Origin: HXMU1420-2 sp040830545 | GTDB lineage: Bacteria > Pseudomonadota > Alphaproteobacteria > Rhodobacterales > Rhodobacteraceae | Assembly (NCBI GenBank): GCA_040830545.1 | Contig: JBFOMB010000032.1 | Coordinates: 1 to 20,019 of the forward strand | Reading direction: 5' to 3' | DNA length: 20,019 nucleotides | Shown: one piece after another, positions 1-7,437 of the stretch | How the letters are laid out: the number at the start of each line of letters is the position of its first letter | Position numbering within the stretch: position 1 is the first letter of the stretch | Translations under genes and position numbers: made by a program | The notes under the pieces: generated by a model | Database searches by the model: none | What the model saw: the letters and a program-made list of their open reading frames with translations, nothing else | Told to the model about the DNA's origin: nothing

Positions 1-460
1 CAACGATCATCCGATCCGTCCGCCCCGCGCCGCGCGACATCAACCCGGCCGGGAAGCTGAGTGGATCAGCGTCCTGTCGAGATAACGTGGCCCGCGCCCC
101 TTGGATCATGTCCAGCGACCAGAACGGTTCGGTGCCAAAGCAGTTCACGGACCGTCCCAGCAGGTAATCCCCCGTTTCGCGGGCTTTCATGAAACGCGCC
201 GCCACCCAGCCGCTGCGTTCCTGCGTGTTGACCTGCAACCACTTGCCGGACCCATCAGCGGCCACAACCTCAACCTCCTGCTGATTTGACCCAAGACTGC
301 CGACCACCTCCGACGAACCCGAGGCCTCTGCTCGGATGTTCAGAACATCATCCGCCGCTACCCCTGTCACGTCATAGAGCGCCGGAAAAGTCGTCTGTGC
401 GACGACCGGCAGGCCCATTGCCCCCAACAGGACCAATGCGAAGGTCAAAATACGCATCAT
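1..460 (-). CDS. SH3-domain secreted protein, C-terminus cut by window edge
   Basis: Reading from 460 to the window edge gives at least 153 residues with no stop. Residues 1-21 form a signal peptide (MMRILTFALVLLGAMG, then VVAQ). Residues about 34-92 look like a bacterial SH3 domain (DVLNIRAEASGSSEVVGSL, later SGWVAARFMK). Residues 107-114 are CFGTEPFW, the motif I know from COG3650-type envelope proteins. The start codon overlaps the stop of the upstream permease gene (ATGA; a second in-frame ATG lies at 457), so the two are probably co-transcribed and translationally coupled. A periplasmic or envelope location follows from the signal peptide. The biochemical role is unknown; the neighbourhood suggests a part in the cell surface, but that is inference. 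Confidence 0.8.
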   Translation of the reverse strand, partial: MMRILTFALVLLGAMGLPVVAQTTFPALYDVTGVAADDVLNIRAEASGSSEVVGSLGSNQQEVEVVAADGSGKWLQVNTQERSGWVAARFMKARETGDYLLGRSVNCFGTEPFWSLDMIQGARATLSRQDADPLSFPAGLMSRGAGRTDRMIV

Positions 461-1278
461 CGACGTGCGCTCCAACTAAGTGAGGAGTGTTTGCGTGTAT
501 AAAACTCCCCCATCAGCCCAATCATCAACAGGGCCAGCCCCAGCCACAATGCATAATGCCAGTCACTGTTGCGTGGGAAATAGTTCACAAAGGCAAATCC
601 CCGCGCCTGGTCGATGCAATGGAACAGCGGGTTCCAGTCGAACATGACCAGCATGTAGGTCGGCAGTGTGTTGGCCAAAAACATCTTGCCCGATGCGATC
701 ATGTTCGCACGCTGATAGACCAGCATGAAAATGCTCACAAACCCCGGAAACCATGGCTTCAATGCCAAAAGGATCATGCCCACACCAAGGCCGGTGAAAA
801 ACGCCAACATCAGCATGCCGAACGCGCCAGCAGGCTTGTCAATGTCCAGCGGCGTGATTGCGACGTGGTAGACGAACAGGATCACCACCAGGGACATAAC
901 CTGAATATACAGCGCGCTCACGATGCTACCGGCAATCGAGATCGCCGTATTCAGGGGCGCATGCTGCATCATCGGGCTGGTCGGGCCCTCGGACCCCATG
1001 ACCGCGCCAACGGCTTTCAGGTGGGTCATGTAGAGGAAGATACCAGACATGATGTAGACAAGGAAATCGCCCCGCACAGCAAACCCCCGCAATCCCAGGA
1101 TCGAGAACATGAAGTAGAAGGCCAGCACCATGAAAATCATTTGCGTGATATTCGTGGCGATCGCGAATATCGCGTTGTTGTGCGTTTTACGCACATTTCG
1201 GACAGCCGTATGATAAATCAGCTCAAGCGTCCGGTAGGACGCGCCAAGTTTGGTTTTTGGTGCCGTACTGTAAAACAT
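457..1278 (-). CDS. Capsule/polysaccharide export ABC-2 type permease (KpsM-like)
   Basis: About 273 residues, an integral inner-membrane protein. A short basic N-terminus (RNVRKTHNN) is followed by about six hydrophobic segments, near residues 35-60, 70-86, 110-140, 152-170, 177-195 and 245-262. This is the ABC-2 permease layout of KpsM/RkpT-type capsule exporters. The product would form the channel that moves a lipid-linked polysaccharide across the inner membrane with a separate ATPase, which is not in this window. The frame stays open to an ATG at 1347, but that start has no ribosome site and adds a non-conserved tail, so I prefer ATG 1278 (MFYSTAPKTK). Divergent cysQ, kdsB-like and glycosyltransferase genes support a surface-glycan role. 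The exact polymer cannot be read from sequence. Confidence 0.85.
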   Translation of the reverse strand: MFYSTAPKTKLGASYRTLELIYHTAVRNVRKTHNNAIFAIATNITQMIFMVLAFYFMFSILGLRGFAVRGDFLVYIMSGIFLYMTHLKAVGAVMGSEGPTSPMMQHAPLNTAISIAGSIVSALYIQVMSLVVILFVYHVAITPLDIDKPAGAFGMLMLAFFTGLGVGMILLALKPWFPGFVSIFMLVYQRANMIASGKMFLANTLPTYMLVMFDWNPLFHCIDQARGFAFVNYFPRNSDWHYALWLGLALLMIGLMGEFYTRKHSSLSWSARR

Positions 1279-1398
1279 TGACGCAGCCGTCCTGTCCTGC
1301 TCATCAATCTGCCACGGATTTCTTGCTGTTCCGTTACGCCTGAGCATATGAAGACCCAGAGCATTTTACAACAAACCGCTAAAACCGGAGGCCCGAGC
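1279..1398. promoter_or_regulatory. Divergent promoter region between permease and cysQ
   Basis: These 120 bases separate the preferred starts of two divergent genes, so both promoters should lie here. A weak plus-strand candidate is TTGCTG (1323-1328) with TATGAA 18 bases on (1347-1352). A clear ribosome site GGAGG at 1387-1391, seven bases before GTG 1399, decides the cysQ start. I see no strong operator. Confidence 0.4.
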
Positions 1399-2196
1399 GT
1401 GACATATGAAACCCTAATCCCCGTGATCCGGCGACTGGCATTGGAAGCCGGGGACAAGATCATGGAGATTTATGGCGCCGAGGACTTCGAAGTCAAAACC
1501 AAGTCCGATCAAAGCCCCGTGACCGAAGCGGACGAAGCTGCCGATGCCCTGATCTCGGCCGGTTTGCGCGATGCCTTCCCGGACATCACATTGGTGACCG
1601 AAGAACAGGCGGCCTCACACGCTGAACGGGCCGAAACATTCCTGATTGTCGACCCGTTGGACGGGACGAAGGAATTTGTGCACCGCCGTGGGGACTTTAC
1701 GGTCAACATCGCGCTGGTCGAAAACGGCGTGCCGACGCGTGGGGTGGTCTATGCCCCCGCCAAGGATCGGATGTTTTTCACGTTGGCTGACGGCAGTGCC
1801 GTCGAGGAAAGCGGGCCATTTGACAAGGACGCGGTTGGTCAGACCCGCGCGATAAGCGTGTCCGACCCCGACAATGCTGCCTTGATGGTGGTGGCCAGCA
1901 AATCGCATCGGGATCAGGCCACGGACGACTATATTGCAAAATACGACGTACGTGACATGACCAGCGCGGGATCGTCGCTGAAGTTCTGCCTGATCGCGAC
2001 CGGTGAGGCGGACCTGTACCCGCGCTTGGGGCGCACGATGGAATGGGACACGGCGGCAGGGCATGCAGTGCTGGCCGGTGCAGGCGGCGTGGTGGTGCGG
2101 TTTGATGATCTGACACCTCTGACATACGGCAAGGACGGCTATGCCAACCCGTTCTTTATCGCCAGCGCGCCGGGCGTTGACCTGAAACCTGCCTGA
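1399..2196 (+). CDS. cysQ: 3'(2'),5'-bisphosphate nucleotidase CysQ
   Basis: A 265-residue member of the inositol monophosphatase superfamily. It hydrolyses 3'-phosphoadenosine 5'-phosphate (PAP) to AMP, clearing the by-product of sulfate activation and sulfotransfer; Mg2+ is needed. Visible motifs are the metal ligand region VTEEQ (66-70), the signature DPLDGTKEF (85-93) and the C-terminal WDTAAGH (216-222). SDQSPVTEAD near 36-45 is typical of CysQ rather than plain inositol phosphatase. I chose GTG 1399 because GGAGG sits seven bases upstream and the family begins at this point; an in-frame ATG at 1348 adds 17 non-conserved residues. The kdsB-like gene follows after nine bases. Placement among glycan genes may mean the polymer is sulfated, but cysQ also has a housekeeping role. 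Confidence 0.93.
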   Translation: MTYETLIPVIRRLALEAGDKIMEIYGAEDFEVKTKSDQSPVTEADEAADALISAGLRDAFPDITLVTEEQAASHAERAETFLIVDPLDGTKEFVHRRGDFTVNIALVENGVPTRGVVYAPAKDRMFFTLADGSAVEESGPFDKDAVGQTRAISVSDPDNAALMVVASKSHRDQATDDYIAKYDVRDMTSAGSSLKFCLIATGEADLYPRLGRTMEWDTAAGHAVLAGAGGVVVRFDDLTPLTYGKDGYANPFFIASAPGVDLKPA

Positions 2197-2205
2197 GGCT
2201 GCACA

Positions 2206-3006
2206 ATGTCCGTTCTGATCGTTATCCCGGCCCGCTACCCGTCAACCCGCTACCCGGGCAAACCTCTGGTTCAACTGACCGGAGCCACCGGCGTGGCCCG
2301 CAGCCTGATCGAGCGCAGCTGGCGCGCTGCGCTCAGCGTCGATGGTGTGGACCGCGTGGTCGTCGCCACAGACGACGACCGCATTGCCGAGGCCTCCACC
2401 GCGTTTGGGGCCGAGGTTGTGATGACCTCGGATCAATGGGTAAATGGGACTGAACGCGTGGCCGAGGCACATGACAAATTGGGTGGCGGCTATGACGTTG
2501 TGGTCAATCTGCAGGGCGATGCCCCGCTGACGCCCCCCTGGTTTATCGAGGATCTGGTGGTTGGTCTGCGCGCCAGCCCTGATGCCTGCGTCGCCACACC
2601 GGTTCTGCGCTGCGATGGGGCTGCGTTGAACGGGTTCCTGGCCGACCGTCGCGCAGGACGCGTTGGGGGCACGACTGCCGTGTTCGCAACAGATGGCGCG
2701 GCACTATATTTTTCCAAAGAAGTCATCCCGTACACGCCCCGTGTCTACACCGACGAGGAATCCACTCCGGTGTTTCACCACGTAGGGGTCTACGCCTACC
2801 GCCCGGACGCACTGGCAGAATACCCCAACTGGACCCCCGGATCGCTGGAACAGCTGGAAGGGCTGGAACAACTGCGGTTCATGGAACATGGCGCGCGGGT
2901 GCAATGCGTGGAGGTTGAGGCGCGCGGGCGTCAGTTCTGGGAACTCAACAACCCCGAGGACGTCCCCAAGCTGGAGGCCATGATGGCCGAGATGGGACTG
3001 GAATGA
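2206..3006 (+). CDS. kdsB: 3-deoxy-manno-octulosonate cytidylyltransferase-like protein
   Basis: A 266-residue nucleotidyltransferase of the KdsB family, which activates Kdo with CTP to CMP-Kdo for LPS core or capsule. Conserved parts are IPARYPSTRYPGKPL (7-21), the CTP-binding ATDDDRI (54-60), NGTERVAEA (80-88), NLQGD (101-105), FSKEVIPY (169-176), HHVGVYAYRP (191-200) and LEQLRFMEHG (220-229). Two positions are odd. The usual QGDEP reads QGDAP (A106). The late acidic metal ligand, D in the E. coli segment VDTPED, aligns with N248 in LNNPED. The gene lies nine bases after cysQ and overlaps the glycosyltransferase start by four bases (ATGA), which implies one operon. Family membership is sure; Kdo as the actual sugar acid is less so because of these replacements. 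Confidence 0.85.
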   Translation: MSVLIVIPARYPSTRYPGKPLVQLTGATGVARSLIERSWRAALSVDGVDRVVVATDDDRIAEASTAFGAEVVMTSDQWVNGTERVAEAHDKLGGGYDVVVNLQGDAPLTPPWFIEDLVVGLRASPDACVATPVLRCDGAALNGFLADRRAGRVGGTTAVFATDGAALYFSKEVIPYTPRVYTDEESTPVFHHVGVYAYRPDALAEYPNWTPGSLEQLEGLEQLRFMEHGARVQCVEVEARGRQFWELNNPEDVPKLEAMMAEMGLE

Positions 3007-4238
3007 CCGACGCGGCGACGGTCAGCGTCGTCGTCGTCAGCCGGGAGCGTCCTCGCGCCCTGCGCCGCTGTTTGCTTGGCTTGTCCCAGCTTCGCTATCC
3101 AGTCTTTGAAATCGTGGTGGTGGCAGACGCTGCGGGCCGGTCGATCCTGCGCGAGATGCCTCAGGCCGCACATATCAAGGCAATTGCCTATGACGAACCC
3201 AACATCTCTGAAGCGCGCAACATCGGAATCGCCCATTCAGATGGCGAGGTGATCGCCTTCATCGACGATGATGCCGTGCCGGAACCCAGTTGGCTAACGC
3301 ATCTGGCCGGCCCGTTTCAGTATCAGGAAGTGGCGGCGGCAGGCGGGTTCGTGCGCGGTCGCAACGGCATTTCCTACCAGTGGAAGGCGCAGACCGTGGA
3401 CCGCGCCGGACAAACGCGCAATCTGGAAGTGGATCCCGCGCAGCCCACCTTGCTGACCGGCAATCCCGATCAGGCAGTCAAAACCCAAGGCACGAACATG
3501 GCCGTGCGGCGGGATGTGCTGGTCGAACTGGGTGGCTTCGATCCAAACTACCGCTTCTTTCTGGATGAAACGGACCTGAACTTGCGGCTGGCCGCTCGAT
3601 TGGCCTGCACCGCAGTCGTACCCCTGGCCGAAGTACATCACGGCTTTGCCGAAAGCGCCCGGCGCAGGGCCGACCGTGTGCCGCGCGATCTGAGCGAGAT
3701 TGGAGCGAGTTGGGCCGTTTTCCTGCGCCGGTTCTGCCAGCCACCCGAGCAGCGTGCAGCCTGGAACCTGGTTCTGGCGTCGGAGCGGCGCAGGCTGGTG
3801 CAGCACATGGTAGCGGGGCGGCTGGAACCGCGCGACGTGCGCGGGCTTATGCGGGGCCTTCGCAAAGGGTACAAAGACGGCAGCGAGCGGCGACAGAACC
3901 TGCACCGTCCAATCCTGGAACTGGGCGGTGGTTTCCTGCCCTACCCGGTGAACGCGGCTTCGTCGGTTGTTCTGGCCGGACGCCCGCTGCAGCGACGGGC
4001 CCTGCACGAAACAGCTTTGCAACAGGTCGCGGCGGGCCGCGTGGTTACCGTGATGCGGTTTTCCCGCACAGCGCGCTATCACAAGGTCGCCTTTACCGAT
4101 CAGGGTGTCTGGGAACAAACCGGTGGGCTGTTTGGCAAAAGCGTCCGAAACCAACCGGCATTTCGATTCTGGCGGTTTCACAACCGGGTCGAAGCAGAAA
4201 CAGACCGTGTGCACCATCTACGTCTGATCCCACGTTGA
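3003..4238 (+). CDS. Family 2 glycosyltransferase
   Basis: A 411-residue protein with an N-terminal GT-A fold. VSVVVVSRERP (7-17) opens the nucleotide-binding strand, EPNISEARNIGIAHSDGEVI (65-84) is the classic GT2 stretch, and DDD at 88-90 is the DxD-type metal site. GTNMAVRRDVLVELGGFD (163-180) with ETD (189-191) supplies the likely acceptor and catalytic-base region. It should transfer a sugar from a nucleotide donor to a growing glycan at the cytoplasmic face. The C-terminal 200 residues are arginine-rich and not recognised, with no clear membrane helix. The start overlaps the end of the kdsB-like gene (ATGA), so translation is coupled. Donor and acceptor cannot be predicted. Confidence 0.85.
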   Translation: MTDAATVSVVVVSRERPRALRRCLLGLSQLRYPVFEIVVVADAAGRSILREMPQAAHIKAIAYDEPNISEARNIGIAHSDGEVIAFIDDDAVPEPSWLTHLAGPFQYQEVAAAGGFVRGRNGISYQWKAQTVDRAGQTRNLEVDPAQPTLLTGNPDQAVKTQGTNMAVRRDVLVELGGFDPNYRFFLDETDLNLRLAARLACTAVVPLAEVHHGFAESARRRADRVPRDLSEIGASWAVFLRRFCQPPEQRAAWNLVLASERRRLVQHMVAGRLEPRDVRGLMRGLRKGYKDGSERRQNLHRPILELGGGFLPYPVNAASSVVLAGRPLQRRALHETALQQVAAGRVVTVMRFSRTARYHKVAFTDQGVWEQTGGLFGKSVRNQPAFRFWRFHNRVEAETDRVHHLRLIPR

Positions 4239-4353
4239 TCCGACGAATCGGGCGGCCTGTTCAAACCTTTGCCACTGACCAACTGTGTTGCCGGATTCGC
4301 ACGTTTGTCCGGTTCGTTGGCGGCCTTTGATATGAAAGGTATCCGACGGGCAG

Positions 4354-4398
4354 AACCAACGTTGCTCGTTGATACAGCGCTGTGATCTAACGTTGGTT
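4354..4398. promoter_or_regulatory. Long-spaced inverted repeat upstream of yjbH, candidate operator
   Basis: A perfect 10-base inverted repeat, AACCAACGTT at 4354-4363 and AACGTTGGTT at 4389-4398, with a 25-base spacer. The spacer holds a separate perfect palindrome, ACAGCGCTGT (4374-4383). The two AACGTT cores are 31 bases centre to centre, close to three helical turns, which would suit two protein units on one DNA face. It ends 26 bases before the yjbH start. A termination hairpin is less likely because no T-run follows. Confidence 0.5.
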
Positions 4399-4424
4399 AG
4401 TGGAACAGGCTGCGGGGCCGAAAA

Positions 4425-6605
4425 TTGCCAGGACATCGACAGCTCTTTTGGCGAGCGTTTGCCGCTGCAGCGATGTTCGCCACAGGACTGTCTCCAGCAG
4501 CGGCAGAAGAGCCCGGTTTCAGCCGCATTCCGCCGCCCAGCCTGAATTTCTACGGCTCTGTCGGACTGATCGACATGCCCTCTGCCGAGATGACTTATGA
4601 CGGAAACGTCGCCACCACGGCGTCCTATTTCAGGAACCACCTGCGCACCACGTTGACGTTTCAGGCAACGCCTTGGTTGTCTGCAAGTTTCCGCTACAAT
4701 GGAACGTCGAACTTGCAAGGTCTAACCGCGCTGGGATTTGTGTCAGGAACGTTGTGGGACAGAAACTTTGACGTTCGTGTGCGCCTGCTCAAAGAAGGGC
4801 GGTACATGCCCGGTATCACGGTCGGGCTTCAGGACCTGGCAGGAACCGGTCGGGAATCTGCCGAATACATCGTCGCGACAAAGACCTTTGCGACGCCATT
4901 ACCGGGACGCCCTGGCAAAAGCGGCACCTTGAAGGTGAGTGCAGGGCTGGGATGGGGGCGGCTGGGCTCCTCCGGCTCCATCGGCAGTCCATTTGGCGCG
5001 CGCCCGGCCCCGATTGTCGGAATCGGGTCTGGCGGCACGTTCAGCACCGACCAGTGGTTTCGCGGCCCGGTCGCCCCGTTTGGTGGCATCGAATGGACCC
5101 CGAACGAACGCTGGGGTTTGAAGCTGGAATACTCCTCTGACGCCTACGCAGAAGACGTCCGTCTGGGGGCGTTCGAACGCAATTCCAGCCTCAACTTCGG
5201 TGTCGAATACCAGGCGACCGAGAGGACCCGGCTGGGGGCATACTATCTCTATGGATCGACACTTGGTGTCACGGCACAAATTCAACTGGGACCGAACCAT
5301 CCGGTCACCCCCATGCGGGTCACGGCCCCGCTGACCATTCAGCCGCGCCCCAGCCGTGTGTCCAACCCAGCCGCGTGGAGTACCGAGTGGACGACCAACC
5401 GCGACGTGCCTTTGCAGTTGCGTGATATTCTGGACCCATTGCTGCGGCAGGATGGTTTGGTTTTGGAAACTCTGGATGTCGCGGCCAACACCGCAGAGCT
5501 GCGGTATCGTAACTTGCGCTACCGGTCGCGCATCAATGCCACCGGTCGGGCAGCCCGAGCCATGGCCAGCATCATGCCCGCTTCGGTCGAGCAGTTCCGC
5601 CTGATCGAGGTCAGCGGTGGAATGGCCCTGTCTGCCGTTGTCGTGAACCGGTCAGATTTGGAGCGGCTGGAGTTTAACCGCGATCCCGCCACGGCAATCG
5701 AGGCGCGTCTGGGCTATCAGGACGCCCCGCCCCTGACGGAAAACGCGGTTTATGGCGAGGGTCTCTATCCAGGATACAGCTGGTCGCTGGCCCCGTATGT
5801 CTCACAATCCTATTTCGATCCCGAAGTGCCTTTCCGATTTGACGTGGGTCTGGAACTGCGCGGGTCTTATCAGCCTGCGCCGGGCTGGGTCATTGCCGGC
5901 GCAATCAGACAGCGTATCTGGGGCAATATCGCGGATGGGCAACGCTCGGGCTCTGCCCTGCCGCCTGTGCGAACGGGGGCGGTCGATTATGCGCAGTATG
6001 GCACCACGATGCCGAACCTGTTTGCGGCCTACCAATGGCGTCCGGCACTGGATTTCTATGGCCGGGTCACGGTCGGCTATCTGGAGCCAATGTTTGGCGG
6101 GGTTTCCGCCGAACTCTTGTGGAAACCCGTAAACAGCCGTCTGGGTCTGGGGGTCGAGGCGAACTGGGCCCGGCAACGCGATTTCGATCAGCGGTTCGGG
6201 TTTCAGAACTACGATGTGCTGACGGGGCATGCCTCGGCCTACTACGAATTCGACAATGGCTTTATCGGCCAGGTCGATGTCGGGCGCTATCTGGCCGGAG
6301 ATGTAGGGGCGACGTTTACCTTGGACCGCGAATTCGACAATGGTTGGCTGGTTGGTGGTTTTTTCACACTGACAGATGTGAGTGCGTCCGATTTTGGCGA
6401 AGGGTCGTTTGACAAAGGCATTCGCATCCGCATCCCGGTCAGTTGGTTCCTGGGCACCCCCAGTCGTCAGGCCGCAGGCACCACAATCCGTCCCATCACC
6501 CGGGACGGAGGCGCGCGGCTGTCCGTGCCCGGTCGGCTTTACCCGCAGATACGTGCCGCCCATCGCCGCGCACTAAGCGCGCAAAAGGCGAGGTTCTGGA
6601 ATTGA
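4425..6605 (+). CDS. yjbH: YjbH-family exopolysaccharide outer-membrane protein
   Basis: A 726-residue secreted beta-rich protein. A signal peptide covers about residues 1-28 (basic RQLFWR, hydrophobic AFAAAAMFATGL, cleavage after SPAAA). The N-terminal YjbH domain begins with LNFYGSVGLIDMPSAEMTYDG (40-60, split here by the residue rule: LNFYGSVGLI then DMPSAEMTYDG). The C-terminal half alternates aromatic-rich strands and ends in a basic RRALSAQKARFWN tail. In E. coli, YjbH belongs to the yjbEFGH exopolysaccharide operon and sits in the outer membrane. I use TTG 4425: an in-frame stop lies at 4398-4400, and the only later candidate, ATG 4488, would remove most of the signal peptide. No strong ribosome site is visible. 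The lipoprotein gene overlaps its end. The exported polymer is unknown. Confidence 0.87.
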   Translation: MPGHRQLFWRAFAAAAMFATGLSPAAAEEPGFSRIPPPSLNFYGSVGLIDMPSAEMTYDGNVATTASYFRNHLRTTLTFQATPWLSASFRYNGTSNLQGLTALGFVSGTLWDRNFDVRVRLLKEGRYMPGITVGLQDLAGTGRESAEYIVATKTFATPLPGRPGKSGTLKVSAGLGWGRLGSSGSIGSPFGARPAPIVGIGSGGTFSTDQWFRGPVAPFGGIEWTPNERWGLKLEYSSDAYAEDVRLGAFERNSSLNFGVEYQATERTRLGAYYLYGSTLGVTAQIQLGPNHPVTPMRVTAPLTIQPRPSRVSNPAAWSTEWTTNRDVPLQLRDILDPLLRQDGLVLETLDVAANTAELRYRNLRYRSRINATGRAARAMASIMPASVEQFRLIEVSGGMALSAVVVNRSDLERLEFNRDPATAIEARLGYQDAPPLTENAVYGEGLYPGYSWSLAPYVSQSYFDPEVPFRFDVGLELRGSYQPAPGWVIAGAIRQRIWGNIADGQRSGSALPPVRTGAVDYAQYGTTMPNLFAAYQWRPALDFYGRVTVGYLEPMFGGVSAELLWKPVNSRLGLGVEANWARQRDFDQRFGFQNYDVLTGHASAYYEFDNGFIGQVDVGRYLAGDVGATFTLDREFDNGWLVGGFFTLTDVSASDFGEGSFDKGIRIRIPVSWFLGTPSRQAAGTTIRPITRDGGARLSVPGRLYPQIRAAHRRALSAQKARFWN

Positions 6606-7273
6606 TCCGCGCCGCGTTCATAATTGCCTTGGTGCTGATGGCGGGGTGCAGCGGTGGACAGGATCGCCCGAACTTCAATCTTGAGGTCTACAACGCGGTC
6701 CGGAATGCCGCGCAACCAAAAGCCGCTGCTGTGGAGCGCCCTCCCCTCACACGCGCGGTGCTGGATACGCTGGAGGGATCGTTTACCGAGGCGGTTCTGG
6801 AACGGTTTGACCAACTCGCTTACCTGTTTGTAGAGGCGGAGCGGCGCGATACCTCCGGTCGCAGGATCATCGTCTGGCGCAGTGAGGACAACGTCAGCGT
6901 GACGCTTCGCAACGGGGTGCTTGTTTCGACGCACGCCTTGGGCGGGGACCTGATCGGCGCGGGTATTGACCAGACCGGTATTGGCCCCGCTGTCGGGCAG
7001 CATGTGCGCGTGATGCGGTTTGTCGATGGCGGCAACCGGCAGGTGACCATGCAATTCCAGTGCGAGGTTACTGATCGAGGGTCTACAACGATCACAATCA
7101 TCGAGCGCGCCCACCCGACCCGGCATGTCGTTGAAGATTGCTCTGGCGACGTTGGGCAGATCCGAAACGAATACTGGATCGACACCCGCGCCGGGCTGGC
7201 CTGGCAATCCCGGCAATGGGCGGGACCCGAGGTTGGGTATATCCGTTTCCGTCGGTTGACCCACAATCAGTGA
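6602..7273 (+). CDS. GfcB/YjbF-family lipoprotein
   Basis: A 223-residue lipoprotein. A short hydrophobic signal (AAFIIALVLM) ends in MAGC with the lipid-bearing cysteine at residue 16; M at position -3 of the lipobox is unusual but tolerated. The mature part carries GfcB/YjbF features, including RRIIVWRSEDNVSVTLRNGV, then LGGDLIGAG, and a C-terminal YWIDTRAGLAWQSRQW-type strand. These proteins accompany YjbH in exopolysaccharide or group 4 capsule secretion and are thought to act in the periplasm or outer membrane. The TTG start at 6602 overlaps the yjbH stop (TTGA), which fits coupled translation; a longer reading from 6443 would overlap yjbH by 160 bases and bury the signal peptide. Role in the pathway is inferred from family and partner gene. 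Confidence 0.83.
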   Translation: MIRAAFIIALVLMAGCSGGQDRPNFNLEVYNAVRNAAQPKAAAVERPPLTRAVLDTLEGSFTEAVLERFDQLAYLFVEAERRDTSGRRIIVWRSEDNVSVTLRNGVLVSTHALGGDLIGAGIDQTGIGPAVGQHVRVMRFVDGGNRQVTMQFQCEVTDRGSTTITIIERAHPTRHVVEDCSGDVGQIRNEYWIDTRAGLAWQSRQWAGPEVGYIRFRRLTHNQ

Positions 7274-7281
7274 TCCGCGTG

Positions 7282-7313
7282 ATCCGAGGCCCCGGATCAA
7301 GTCCGGGGCTGCG
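7282..7313 (+). repeat. REP-like hairpin element, copy 1
   Basis: A 32-base element beginning nine bases after the gfcB/yjbF stop. Its core is an 8-bp stem, GCCCCGGA (7289-7296) and TCCGGGGC (7302-7309), around a TCAAG loop. A copy at 12296-12327 on the other strand matches 30 of 32 bases, and its two differences keep the stem paired. No T-run follows, so it is not a classic terminator, though it may protect mRNA ends. Confidence 0.8.
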
Positions 7314-7357
7314 TTTGTCGTTGGCCGCTTTGTCATGGAACATTCACACTCCCTTGA

Positions 7358-7382
7358 TTGCGAATAAGTCGCATCTACATTG
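7358..7382. promoter_or_regulatory. Candidate metal-regulator operator, unit 1 (Mur/Fur-like)
   Basis: First of two 25-base direct repeats before sitA that match at 21 of 25 positions. Its dyad is TGCGAA-TAA-GTCGCA, with one mismatch in the arms. A promoter-like TTGATT (7354-7359) with TACATT (7376-7381), 16 bases apart, encloses it, so a bound protein would block polymerase. The TGCGAAT/TTCGCA pattern resembles Mur (Fur-family, manganese) boxes known upstream of alphaproteobacterial sit genes. Confidence 0.65.
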
Positions 7383-7386
7383 ACTC

Positions 7387-7411
7387 TTGCGAATGGTTCG
7401 CATTTACATTG
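7387..7411. promoter_or_regulatory. Candidate metal-regulator operator, unit 2 (Mur/Fur-like)
   Basis: Second copy, 29 bases downstream of unit 1, with a perfect dyad TGCGAA-TGG-TTCGCA at 7388-7402. A TTGACT at 7380-7385 just upstream could serve as a -35 element, with TACATT at 7405-7410 as a loosely spaced -10. The sitA ribosome site AGGAG follows at 7426-7430. Both units together suggest tight repression of sitABCD when metal is plentiful. Confidence 0.65.
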
Positions 7412-7437
7412 CGAGAAAACCGGACAGGAGTGTGTTC

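Noticed and set aside
487..1281. 264-codon open frame on the plus strand opposite the permease
   Set aside because: Its translation is rich in His, Gln and Arg with no domain, and it lies antisense to a clear membrane protein; it is a shadow frame.
3294..4217. 307-codon minus-strand frame opposite the glycosyltransferase
   Set aside because: Composition typical of the antisense of GC-rich coding sequence, with no start context.
4218..4718. 166-codon minus-strand frame across the yjbH start and the inverted repeat
   Set aside because: No domain and it overlaps the YjbH signal peptide and N-terminal domain; treated as a shadow.
7289..7309. Rho-independent terminator after the gfcB/yjbF gene
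   Set aside because: The stem is strong but no T-run follows, and a near-identical copy elsewhere shows it is a dispersed repeat.
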